From: Pseudonocardia ammonioxydans
GTDB lineage: Bacteria; Actinomycetota; Actinomycetes; Mycobacteriales; Pseudonocardiaceae
Assembly: GCF_900115005.1 (NCBI RefSeq)
Contig: NZ_FOUY01000006.1
Coordinates: forward strand, 124,001 to 188,000
Direction: 5' to 3'
Length of the DNA stretch: 64,000 nt
The notes under the pieces were generated by a model. The model made no database searches. It saw only the letters and a list, made by a program, of their open reading frames with translations, and had not been told where the DNA came from. Of the stretch, positions 19,905-27,607 are shown in pieces. The first letter of the stretch is position 1. Every line of letters begins with the position of its first letter. A program made the translations under genes and the position numbers.

Positions 19905-19913
19905 GGAGGCGGC

Positions 19914-20002
19914 CTCCCTACGCCGGTGTCAACCGGATCAGGTTCGAACGGTCGACGGCCGGTCCTGCCGCCCTCTCAGCCCCGGTGCGCGGGCTCCCGC
20001 GG
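19914..20002 (-). promoter_or_regulatory. TPP riboswitch (THI element)
   Basis: Read on the minus strand the segment has the conserved CACCGGGGCTGAGAGGG (P2/J3) and GAACCTGATCCGGTTGACAC (pyrophosphate helix region) with GCGTAGGGAGG at the 3' end. These match the THI-box consensus. Directly after it GGAGGCCGCCTCC forms a small hairpin covering the Shine-Dalgarno of the binding-protein gene, suggesting translational control by thiamine pyrophosphate. Confidence 0.95.
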
Positions 20003-20225
20003 TACGAACCACCAGCCTACGCGGGGAGGTCGGGCGTGCCCACCATCCGGTCCTCGCTCACCCAGCGCACTGCCGGGTGACGGTCGGTGATCACTCGACT
20101 GTGGAGCGCGCACCACCATCACCGGCCCGGCCGCCGGACGTTATGCTCCGGGCCGACTCGGCAACGCTGCGTGACGCCCGGGTCCGTCCCGGAGACGGGC
20201 TCCGGCGCGGCGTGGAAGGGACCAG

Positions 20226-21026
20226 ATGGCGGCCTCGCAGTGGAGTTCCGGTGCCTCCGGACGATCCTCCCCCGACCCGGGCCCGGCGCTCGTGCGGGTG
20301 GCGCTGCAGGCCGGGGCGACCTCCGTGGCACACCTGGATGTGGCCGCCATGCTGTCCGGGATCTGCGTCGCGCTCGTCCCGGCCGCCCGGGTCGCCGGGG
20401 CGGCCCTGCTGCTGCACGAGCCGGCCGATCCGCGCGACCCCGAGGGCCGCCGGGTGTTCGGCTCGGACACCGCCGCCACCCGGCTCGCCGACCTGCAGGT
20501 CCGCGCCGACGCCGGCCCCGGCCCGGCCGCCGGGCGCGGCGACCGGGCCCTGTTCACCCCCGACCTCACCCGCTCCGGCCCGCCCGGGCTGGCCGCGGCC
20601 GCGGCCGACCTGGGGCTGGTGCGCTCGCTCAGCGTCCCGGTGCCGGTCGCCGGCCGCACGGCGGGGGTGCTGCAGCTGGTGGCCCGAGGCGGTCCGCGGG
20701 GCCGGCTCGACGAGCAGCTCGCCGGCGCGCTCGCCCCGGTGGTGGCCGCGCTGGGGGCACGGCTGGCCGACATCCGCGAGTTCGCCCGGCTCGAGGGCGA
20801 GGCCGCCCGCGCCGCCCGGGCCGCGCAGGAGCCCGTGATCCCGTTCCCGGTGCACCGGCTGCCCGCTCCTCGTGAGCCCCTCGCCGGACGCCGCGCGGAC
20901 GCTCCGGATCCGGTCGACGCCGAGCGGACCGCGCTCGTCCCGGCCGCCCGGCGCTCGGGCGGCCCGGACACCGGCCCGCGGATCCCGGCCCAGCGGCGCG
21001 CGCGGCACCGCCGCGACGGCGACTGA
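20226..21026 (+). CDS. GAF-domain protein
   Basis: A 266-residue protein with one GAF-like domain (about residues 15-180). It shows the typical ALLLHEPADP beta strand, LGLVRSLSVPVPVAGRTAGVLQLV and an amphipathic alpha helix at the end, followed by a disordered Arg/Pro/Ala-rich tail. No output domain (kinase, GGDEF, ANTAR HTH) is visible. The ATG at 20226 follows GGAAGGG. It converges on a small HTH gene on the other strand. The ligand and role are unknown. Confidence 0.72.
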   Translation: MAASQWSSGASGRSSPDPGPALVRVALQAGATSVAHLDVAAMLSGICVALVPAARVAGAALLLHEPADPRDPEGRRVFGSDTAATRLADLQVRADAGPGPAAGRGDRALFTPDLTRSGPPGLAAAAADLGLVRSLSVPVPVAGRTAGVLQLVARGGPRGRLDEQLAGALAPVVAALGARLADIREFARLEGEAARAARAAQEPVIPFPVHRLPAPREPLAGRRADAPDPVDAERTALVPAARRSGGPDTGPRIPAQRRARHRRDGD

Positions 21027-21038
21027 GCCGGGCGCGCG

Positions 21039-21458
21039 TCAGGTCCGCAGCGGCCCGGAGCTCGCGTCCGCCGCCGGCGCGGCGCCGTGTTCCTGCAGGT
21101 AGGACGAGACACGCTGGCGGCTGACGCCGAACAGCCTGCCGATCCCGGCGATCGTCTCGCCCTCCGCGTGCAGGGCCACCGCCTCCTCCCGGCGGAAGCG
21201 CCCGCCGACGGCACCGAGGCCGTCGAGGGCCCGGGTCACGCTCTCCACGATCAACGGCCGCTGTTCGCCGGGCACGATCTCCCGCCAGCCCGTCCCCGCG
21301 GCGCGCAGCCGCTGCAGCTCGCGGACCCGCTCCCGGGCCGCCTCCAGGTCGGCGATCGATGCCTCCAGCTGGGCGCCCAGCGCGGCCAGCGCCTCGTCGG
21401 CGCCGCCGGGCGCGTCGCCCGCGCCGGCCGTCCGGTCGTCGTCCCCCGCCGTCGTCAC
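21039..21458 (-). CDS. Small coiled-coil/HTH DNA-binding protein
   Basis: A 139-residue protein. Residues about 22-52 form a charged coiled coil (LEASIADLEAARERVRELQR), and residues about 88-122 an invertase-like helix-turn-helix: RREEAVALHAEGETIAGIGRL, then FGVSRQRVSSYLQEHG. The start is GTG 21458 with a TAGGCT box 7 nt upstream. It converges with the GAF gene (12 bp apart) and is divergent from the GMC oxidoreductase gene. Its target is unknown. Confidence 0.75.
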   Translation of the reverse strand: MTTAGDDDRTAGAGDAPGGADEALAALGAQLEASIADLEAARERVRELQRLRAAGTGWREIVPGEQRPLIVESVTRALDGLGAVGGRFRREEAVALHAEGETIAGIGRLFGVSRQRVSSYLQEHGAAPAADASSGPLRT

Positions 21459-21465
21459 ACCGCAG

Positions 21466-21471
21466 AGCCTA
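21466..21471 (-). promoter_or_regulatory. -10 box (TAGGCT on minus strand), leaderless start of HTH gene
   Basis: TAGGCT ends 7 nt before GTG 21458, the leaderless geometry. Confidence 0.45.
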
Positions 21472-21579
21472 CGGGGCCCGCATCACCCGTCCGGGTCGGC
21501 GCGTACCGTGGCACCCGCAAGGGGGGTTGCTCCCCTGAACGGGTGGCACGCGACGGCGGTCGCGGATCGGGAGGAACGC

Positions 21580-23286
21580 ATGGCGCGCTACGACGTCGTC
21601 ATCGTGGGCGGTGGTTCTGCAGGCGCCGTGCTGGCCAACCGGCTCAGCGCCGATCCCGCCTGCCGCGTGCTCGTGCTGGAGGCCGGGCAACCCGATCATC
21701 GCTGGGACCCGGTGATCCGGATGCCTGCGGCGCTGTCCCGTGCCTGGGGCAACCCGCGCTACGACTGGTGCTACACCACCGAGCCGGAGGCCGGGCTCGA
21801 CGGCCGCCGTCTCGCCGTCCCCCGCGGGAAGGTGCTCGGTGGCAGCAGCAGCATCAACGGCATGGTCTACCAGCGCGGCCACCCCGGCGACTACGACCGC
21901 TGGGCCACCGGTGCCGGCCTGGCCGGGTGGAGCGCCGCGCACTGCCTGCCCTACTTCCGGCGCCTGGAACGGCGGCTCTCCGAACACCGCATCGCCTTCG
22001 ACGCCGACGGTCACGGCCCGCAGGTCCTGGAGCGTGCCCCGGCCGCGGGGACGCTCAACGACGCCTTCCTCATCGCGGCCCGCCAGGCCGGGCACGCCGT
22101 GGTGGAGAACGTCAACGGGCCGGTGCAGGAGGGCTTCTCCCGTACCGAGCGGACGATCTTCCGCGGGCGCCGCTACTCGGCCACCGACGCCTACCTCCAC
22201 CCGGTCTCGGCCTCCCGGCCGAACCTGCAGATCCGTACCGGCGCCGCCGTGCGGGAGCTGCGCTTCGACGCCCGGGGGACGCGCGTGACGGGGGTCCGGT
22301 TCCGGACCGCGGAGGGCCGCATCCACGACGTCGACGCGGGCGAGACGATCCTCTGCGCCGGTGCGATCGCCACTCCGCAACTGCTGCAGGTGTCCGGGAT
22401 CGGCGATCCGGCGCACCTGGCCCCGCTCGGGGTCGGGGTCCGGGCGGCGCTCGGCGGCGTCGGGGCGAACCTGCAGGACCATCTCGCGATCCACCTGCAG
22501 CACTCCTGCCTGCGTCCCGTCTCGCTGGCCGGCCAGCGGCGGGCCCACCGGCTGCCGGGCGCCGCCGCCCGCTGGCTCGTCTCGGGCACCGGCATCGGTG
22601 CGAGCAACCACTTCGAGATCGGCGGGTTCGCGGCGACCTCGCTCGGCGGTGCGATACCCGACGTCATGATGCTCTTCGCCCCGGTGGCGATGCGGTTCGC
22701 ACCGGACCTGCGTCCGGTCGGGCACGGCTTCGAGATGCACGTGAGCGTGATGGCGAGCGACGCCCGCGGCACCGTGCGGGCCGTCTCGCGCGACACCGCC
22801 GTCGCGCCGGCGGTGCGGATGAACTACCTCGGCACCGACGACGACCGGCGTCGCTGGGTCGAGGCGGTCCGGATCGCGCGGGAGGTGCTCGCCCAGCCCG
22901 CGTTCGCCGGGCTGGACGGCGGGGAGACCTTCCCCGGCCCGCGGGTCCGCACCCCGGAGCAGGTGCTCTCCTGGGTCGCCCGCCGTGCCCAGAACGGCCT
23001 CCACCCGACGAGCACCGCGCGGATGGGTACCGACGAGGGTGGCGTCGTCGACCCGGCGTCGATGCGGGTCCACGGCGTCGGCGGGCTCCGGGTGGTCGAT
23101 GCCTCGGTGTTCCCGGACGTGCCGAACGCCAACACCTACGGGCCGGTCGTCATGGTCGCCGAGCGCGCTGCGGACCTCGTCCTGGGGAACACTCCCCTGC
23201 CACCGGACCCGACGCGGCCCGCGGCCGCGGCGCCGGTCGCTCCCCGGCGCCACCCGGCCGGTCCGAGCCCGCTCGCCCGGGCCTGA
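21580..23286 (+). CDS. GMC-family FAD oxidoreductase (choline dehydrogenase-like)
   Basis: A 568-residue glucose-methanol-choline oxidoreductase that oxidises an alcohol with FAD. It has the dinucleotide motif VVIVGGGSAGAVLANRLS (residues about 6-23), the GMC signature GGSSSINGMVYQRG, GGVGANLQDHL (second signature) and the C-terminal catalytic region with His in GLHPTSTARMG (about 474) and Asn in NANTYGPVVM (about 517). The start is ATG 21580 after GGGAGG. A disordered Pro-rich tail of about 35 residues follows. No betaine genes lie nearby, so choline as substrate is not supported. Confidence 0.92.
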   Translation: MARYDVVIVGGGSAGAVLANRLSADPACRVLVLEAGQPDHRWDPVIRMPAALSRAWGNPRYDWCYTTEPEAGLDGRRLAVPRGKVLGGSSSINGMVYQRGHPGDYDRWATGAGLAGWSAAHCLPYFRRLERRLSEHRIAFDADGHGPQVLERAPAAGTLNDAFLIAARQAGHAVVENVNGPVQEGFSRTERTIFRGRRYSATDAYLHPVSASRPNLQIRTGAAVRELRFDARGTRVTGVRFRTAEGRIHDVDAGETILCAGAIATPQLLQVSGIGDPAHLAPLGVGVRAALGGVGANLQDHLAIHLQHSCLRPVSLAGQRRAHRLPGAAARWLVSGTGIGASNHFEIGGFAATSLGGAIPDVMMLFAPVAMRFAPDLRPVGHGFEMHVSVMASDARGTVRAVSRDTAVAPAVRMNYLGTDDDRRRWVEAVRIAREVLAQPAFAGLDGGETFPGPRVRTPEQVLSWVARRAQNGLHPTSTARMGTDEGGVVDPASMRVHGVGGLRVVDASVFPDVPNANTYGPVVMVAERAADLVLGNTPLPPDPTRPAAAAPVAPRRHPAGPSPLARA

Positions 23287-23316
23287 TCCCGGGGCCGGTG
23301 CCCGGCCCGGACACGA

Positions 23317-23350
23317 ACGGGGCGGGGACCCGTCCGGATCCCCGCCCCGT
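23317..23350. terminator. Bidirectional hairpin terminator
   Basis: Perfect 12-bp stem, ACGGGGCGGGGA with its complement at 23339-23350, around a 10-nt loop. It lies between the converging GMC oxidoreductase and DUF7455 genes. Confidence 0.8.
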
Positions 23351-23373
23351 CGGTCACGTCGTCGGTTCGGGCG

Positions 23374-23565
23374 TCACTCCTCGCTGCCCTGCTGGACCTC
23401 CACACCCGACTCACGCAGCTTCTCCGCGTGGGCACGGCCGTGGTGGTTGCAGAAGAGGAGCTCCCCACCGGAGGGCAGGATCGCGCGCACCTTGGCCGCC
23501 GCACCGCAACGGTCACAGCGGTCGGCGAGGGTCAGTTCGGGCCGGGTCAGCGTTTCGGGCTGCAT
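23374..23565 (-). CDS. DUF7455-type zinc-ribbon small protein
   Basis: A 63-residue protein widely conserved in actinobacteria, often near sigma factor genes. It has CDRC (residues 17-20) and CNHH (39-42), a likely four-ligand zinc site, in the frame LTLADRCDRCGAAAKVRAIL...ELLFCNHHGRAH. ATG 23565 is preceded by GGGAG. Its molecular role is unknown; the small size and zinc knuckle suggest protein or nucleic acid binding. Confidence 0.88.
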   Translation of the reverse strand: MQPETLTRPELTLADRCDRCGAAAKVRAILPSGGELLFCNHHGRAHAEKLRESGVEVQQGSEE

Positions 23566-23866
23566 AGCGGTCTCCCTCCGTCGCGGCGGTGGGCCTCGGG
23601 CGGCCCGCCGCCGGTATCACTGTGACGACCGCGCCATGCGGGTCGCCCACACTTAAACAGACGCTCGAGGCCCCTGCACGTGTTCCCGGGGTGCGTCGCG
23701 ACGACCGTCACGTTTGAACGTTCCGCTCGGGCCGGTGACGCCGCGATGTACCCGCGGTGACCGATTGCGTATGAAGTTGACTGCGTGTGAATCATGCGGG
23801 GACGTCGCCACTCGTGCAAGCGCTACACCGCGTGAATGCCGGTGTGTCGCGGTCTACCGTGGCCGC
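23566..23866. other. Intergenic region, 301 bp, divergent promoters
   Basis: No convincing gene. It is less GC-rich than its surroundings and should hold the promoter of the DUF7455 gene (minus) and that of the EamA gene (plus). It contains the direct near-repeats TGCGTATGAAGTTGACTGCG and TGTGAATCATGCGG around 23766-23800, with a TTGACT that could be a -35 element. I see no clear RNA structure. Confidence 0.4.
23855..23860 (+). promoter_or_regulatory. -10 box (TACCGT), leaderless start of EamA gene
   Basis: TACCGT ends 6 nt before GTG 23867, fixing that GTG as the likely start. Confidence 0.5.
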
Positions 23867-24802
23867 GTGCCTGCTCGGTCGACGGCTGCCCGGATCCCGG
23901 CCCCGCTGCTGTTCCTGGCGGGCGGCACGTCGATGTACGTCGGTGCGGCGCTCGCCGTCGGGCTGTTCGACCGGCTGGCCCCGTCCGCGGTGGCGGAGCT
24001 GCGGCTGATCGGGGCGGCCCTGGTCCTGCTCGCCTGGCGCCGGCCGGGACGGGCCGCCTGGCGCGGCGTCCGGCTGGCCCGGGCCGGGCTGTTCGGCCTG
24101 GCCACGGCGCTGATGAACGTCGCCTACTACGAGGCGATCGCCCGGCTCCCGCTGGGCACGGCGGTCGCGATCGAGTTCACCGGCCCGGTCCTGGTCGCGG
24201 CGCTGGCCTCGCGCCGGTTCCGCGATCTCGGGGCGGCCGGGCTGGCCGCGGTGGGCGTGCTGCTGATCGCCGACGTCCGCTGGTCCGGCAGCCCGGCCGG
24301 GGTGCTCTGGGCGCTCGGCGCGGCCGCCATGTGGGCCGCCTACATCCTGCTCGGCAAACGGGTGGCCCGGGCCGGGAGCGGCATCGACGACCTGGCGACC
24401 GGCTTCACCGTGGCCGCCGTGGTGCTGTTGCCGCTGCTCGGTGTGGGCGGGGCCGGTGCGGCGACGGCGTTCGGTGTGACGAACCTCGCGCCGCTCGCCG
24501 ATCCAGGAGTGATCACCCTGTCCGTTGGGCTGGGTGTGCTGTCGTCGGTCGTGCCCTACGTCCTCGACCAGGTGGTGCTGCGCCGGGTCGGGCAGGCCCG
24601 GTTCGCGGTGCTGCTGGCGCTGCTGCCCGCCACCGCCACGCTGGTCGGGCTGGTGCTGCTCGGGCAGCTGCCGGGTGGGGCCGAGGCCGTCGGGATCGTG
24701 CTGGTGATCGCCGCCGTGGCGGTGCGGTCCCGCGACGGCGACGAACCGGCCCCCGACCCCGCCGCCGACACGGTCCGGACCGACCGCAGGGGCCCGGGCT
24801 GA
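23867..24802 (+). CDS. EamA/RhtA-type DMT exporter
   Basis: A 311-residue drug/metabolite transporter with ten predicted membrane segments in two EamA repeats (about residues 8-135 and 143-285). Landmarks are TALMNVAYYEAIARLPLGTAVAIEFTGPV in repeat one and SSVVPYVLDQVVLRRVGQARFAVLLALLP in repeat two, which match RhtA-like threonine/homoserine exporters. The start is GTG 23867, from the TACCGT box; the frame stays open further upstream but without hydrophobic coding character. The substrate is unproven. Confidence 0.9.
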   Translation: MPARSTAARIPAPLLFLAGGTSMYVGAALAVGLFDRLAPSAVAELRLIGAALVLLAWRRPGRAAWRGVRLARAGLFGLATALMNVAYYEAIARLPLGTAVAIEFTGPVLVAALASRRFRDLGAAGLAAVGVLLIADVRWSGSPAGVLWALGAAAMWAAYILLGKRVARAGSGIDDLATGFTVAAVVLLPLLGVGGAGAATAFGVTNLAPLADPGVITLSVGLGVLSSVVPYVLDQVVLRRVGQARFAVLLALLPATATLVGLVLLGQLPGGAEAVGIVLVIAAVAVRSRDGDEPAPDPAADTVRTDRRGPG

Positions 24803-24856
24803 CCCGGCCGCCGCCGGTCGCCGCACGGGTTCCCCGTCGCCGCCGCACGGGTTCCC

Positions 24857-24930
24857 GGTCGCCGCACAGGTTCAGGGGTTCCCGCACAGGACCGGACTCG
24901 TGCGGCCGCACCACAACCTGTGCGGCGACC
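24857..24930. repeat. Long inverted repeat between converging genes
   Basis: Perfect 16-bp arms GGTCGCCGCACAGGTT (24857-24872) and their complement (24915-24930) enclose 42 nt that hold a further GCACAGG/CCGCACC-type pair. Two degenerate copies of the left arm precede it (about 24820-24856). It could terminate both the EamA and helicase genes, or be a dispersed palindromic element. Confidence 0.7.
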
Positions 24931-24981
24931 GGCGCGTGGCGCGCGGGCGGCGCGGGCGCGTGGGCGCCGGTGCGCGGCGGG

Positions 24982-26712
24982 TCAGCGCCAGGAGCGCAGG
25001 GTGGCGATCCGTTCCTCGAGCTGTTCGATGGTCGCCATCGCCACGGGCGGGCCGCCGCAGGCCTTGCGGAGGTCGTTGTGGATCGCGCCGTGCGGCTTGC
25101 GGGTCTTGTGGTTGTGCAGCGCGACGAGCGTGTTCAGCTCCTTGCGCAGGGTCTGCAACCGCTCCCGCACGCTGACCGAACCTCGCTCCGCCGGCGGCGG
25201 GGGCGTCGGCTCGGTCGCGGGGGTGGCGCGGGCCTGGGCACCGGTCCGGGGCGACCCCTTCGCGATCCAGTCGGCCTGGCGCTTCGACAGCAGCGTCCGC
25301 ACCTGCTCGGGCTCGAGCAGCCCGGGCAGGCCGAGGTAGTCCTCCTCGTCGGCCGAGTAGGTGGCGCCCTCGTAGATCAGCTGGTCGAGCTCGGCGTCGG
25401 CGCCCAGCGAGGTGAACGCCTGCTCCTGCTCACCGGGCTCGTCCTTGACCTTGTTGGCCTCGTTGAGCTCCGCGTCGTCCCAGGTCTCCTCGGGCCGCTG
25501 GGGCTTGCCCAGGACGTGGTCGCGCTGGGCCTCCAGCTCGCTGGCCAGCCCGAGCAGCACCGGCACGCTGGGGACGAACACCGAGGCCGTCTCCCCCTGC
25601 CGGCGGGACCGCACGAACCGGCCGATCGCCTGGGCGAAGAACAGCGGGGTCGACGCCGACGTCGCGTAGACCCCGACCGCCAGCCGCGGCACGTCGACGC
25701 CCTCGGACACCATCCGCACCGCGACCATCCACCGCTCCTGGGACTCGGCGAACTCGGCGATCCGGTCCGAGGCACCCGCCTCGTCGGACAGGACGATCGC
25801 CGGCGCGTCCCCGGTGATCTTCCGGAGGATCGCCGCGTACGCCCGGGCGGTGGTCTGGTCGGAGGCGATCACCAGGCCGCCGGCGTCGGGCATGCCGCCG
25901 TCGCGGTGGCTCTGCAGCCGCTTGTCGGCCGCGGCCAGCACCGACGGGATCCAGTCGCCCGCCGGGTCGAGCGCGGTCCGCCAGGCCATCGCCGTCTGCT
26001 CACGGGTCAGCGGCTCGCCCAGCCGCGCGCTGATCTCCTCGCCGGCGCTGGTGCGCCAGTTGGACGTCCCGGAGTAGGCCAGGAACACGACCGGGCGCAC
26101 GACGTTGTCCGCGAGCGCCTCGGCATAGCCGTACTGGTGGTCGGCGCGGCTGCGCGGGGACCCGTCGGCGTCGGGGATGTACTCGACGAACGGGATCGGG
26201 TTGTCGTCGGACCGGAACGGGGTACCGGTCAGCGCCAGCCGGCGGGTCGCGGGCTCGAACGCCTCGTAGACGGCGTCACCCCAGGACTTCGCGTCACCCG
26301 CGTGGTGGATCTCGTCGAGGATCACCAGCATCCGGCGGTTCTCGGTGCGGTTGCGGTGCAGCATCGGGTGCGCCGCGACACCGGCGTAGGTGACCGCGAT
26401 GCCGTGGTAGTCCCCCGAGGTGCCGCCTGCGGAGTTGCGGAACTCGGGGTCGATGGCGATCCCGCTCGCGACGGCGGCGGAGGCCCACTGGTACTTCAGG
26501 TGCTCGGTCGGGGTGACGACCGTCACCGCGTCGATCACCCGGTCGCGCAGCAGCTCGGCGGCCACGCGCAGCGCGAAGGTCGTCTTGCCCGCGCCCGGCG
26601 TCGCGACCGCGAGGAAGTCCTGCGGTGACGTGGCGAGATAGCGGGCGAGTGCACTGCGCTGCCAGGCGCGCAGCGGGCGGGTCTCCGGCGACACGAGCTG
26701 GGCTTGCGACAC
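24982..26712 (-). CDS. SF2 DEAD/DEAH-box helicase
   Basis: A 576-residue superfamily 2 ATPase. It shows motif I ATPGAGKTTFAL (residues about 37-48), motif II LDEIHHAGD (about 131), motif III LTGTPFRSD, and motif VI FAQAIGRFVRSRR. A C-terminal region of about 150 residues contains a Pro-rich linker and a coiled coil (RERLQTLRKELNTLVALH). This resembles actinobacterial XPB/Rad25-like or restriction-type helicases. The start is GTG 26712. No methylase or nuclease partner lies nearby, so it is probably a housekeeping repair or RNA helicase. Confidence 0.88.
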   Translation of the reverse strand: MSQAQLVSPETRPLRAWQRSALARYLATSPQDFLAVATPGAGKTTFALRVAAELLRDRVIDAVTVVTPTEHLKYQWASAAVASGIAIDPEFRNSAGGTSGDYHGIAVTYAGVAAHPMLHRNRTENRRMLVILDEIHHAGDAKSWGDAVYEAFEPATRRLALTGTPFRSDDNPIPFVEYIPDADGSPRSRADHQYGYAEALADNVVRPVVFLAYSGTSNWRTSAGEEISARLGEPLTREQTAMAWRTALDPAGDWIPSVLAAADKRLQSHRDGGMPDAGGLVIASDQTTARAYAAILRKITGDAPAIVLSDEAGASDRIAEFAESQERWMVAVRMVSEGVDVPRLAVGVYATSASTPLFFAQAIGRFVRSRRQGETASVFVPSVPVLLGLASELEAQRDHVLGKPQRPEETWDDAELNEANKVKDEPGEQEQAFTSLGADAELDQLIYEGATYSADEEDYLGLPGLLEPEQVRTLLSKRQADWIAKGSPRTGAQARATPATEPTPPPPAERGSVSVRERLQTLRKELNTLVALHNHKTRKPHGAIHNDLRKACGGPPVAMATIEQLEERIATLRSWR

Positions 26713-26856
26713 ACGTCTCCCCTGGTCCGTGGGTCGTTCCCGGGCGGGAACCTGCGAGCCCCGCGTCTCCCGACCCGGGCCGCGGGGGCGTCGATCAGGG
26801 TAGCCGGGCGGGCCCCGCGCACCCCGGGGTGGTCGGGGCCCCGGGCGCGCCGCAGG

Positions 26857-27489
26857 TCAGTCCGCCGGGGACGCCGGGCCGCCGCGCGGGCGGCGCGCGG
26901 TGAGGACGAACGCCGGCGGCACGTTGCCGAACACCGTGCGGCCCTCGACGACCTCCTCGAAGACCTCGGCGAGCCGGACACGCAGCCGCCGGGCGGGAGG
27001 AAGGAACCGGGTGCAGGCGTAGCCGAACTGGGTGAACGCCCCGTCGGCGCGCAGCGCGCCGGCGATCACGGCGGTGAGTGGTGGTCCCGCGGCCGGGTAG
27101 GCGGCCCACGGCAGCCCCGAGACGACGACGTCGGCGCCGCCGAGGCCGCGCTCGGCCAGCAGCGCGGGCAGGTCCCGCGCGTCGGCCACGGCGACGTCGA
27201 GGCCGGGATGGCGCCGGCGCAGCACCCCGGCCAGGCGCGGGTTGAGCTCCACGGCGAGGTGGTGGCCCCGCCCGGCGAGCCGGCGGGCGACGAGGTCGGT
27301 GACCGGGCCGGTCCCCGGCCCCAGCTCCACGACGACCGGGTCCCCGGTCCGCGGCACCGGCGCCGCCGCGGCCTCGGCGAGCGCCCGCGAGCTGGGGAAC
27401 AGGGACGCGGTGTGGCGCGGGTCGCGGACGAACTCCCGCAGGAACGCACCGGACACCGGCGCGTGCCGGTCGGTGGGGACGCTGGTCAT
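26857..27489 (-). CDS. SAM methyltransferase (PmtA / KsgA-like fold)
   Basis: A 210-residue class I methyltransferase. Motif I is VVVELGPGTGPVTDLV (residues about 51-66), with an acidic ending of beta 2 (LAVELNPRL) and VADARDLPALL for the adenine site. The substrate-side motif reads VVSGLPWAAYP. The N-terminus (FLREFVRDPRHTASLFPSSRALAEA) is typical of phospholipid N-methyltransferase PmtA-like and ErmE/KsgA-like proteins. The start is ATG 27489. It is divergent from the PhaC-like gene. Phosphatidylethanolamine methylation is possible but inferred. Confidence 0.82.
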   Translation of the reverse strand: MTSVPTDRHAPVSGAFLREFVRDPRHTASLFPSSRALAEAAAAPVPRTGDPVVVELGPGTGPVTDLVARRLAGRGHHLAVELNPRLAGVLRRRHPGLDVAVADARDLPALLAERGLGGADVVVSGLPWAAYPAAGPPLTAVIAGALRADGAFTQFGYACTRFLPPARRLRVRLAEVFEEVVEGRTVFGNVPPAFVLTARRPRGGPASPAD

Positions 27490-27607
27490 CGTGCTCCCGA
27501 TCGGAGGTGGCGGCTGGTCGCCGGGCACGCTGCCCGCCCCGGCCGACCGCCCGGCGACCACGGGGTGAACGTGGCGCGGCCATCGCGGGTGGGGAAGATG
27601 GTCGGTG

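Noticed and set aside
20091..21008. A 305-codon minus-strand frame opposite the GAF gene
   Set aside because: The plus-strand frame has recognisable GAF features and a ribosome site; the minus translation is Arg/Gly-rich without motifs.
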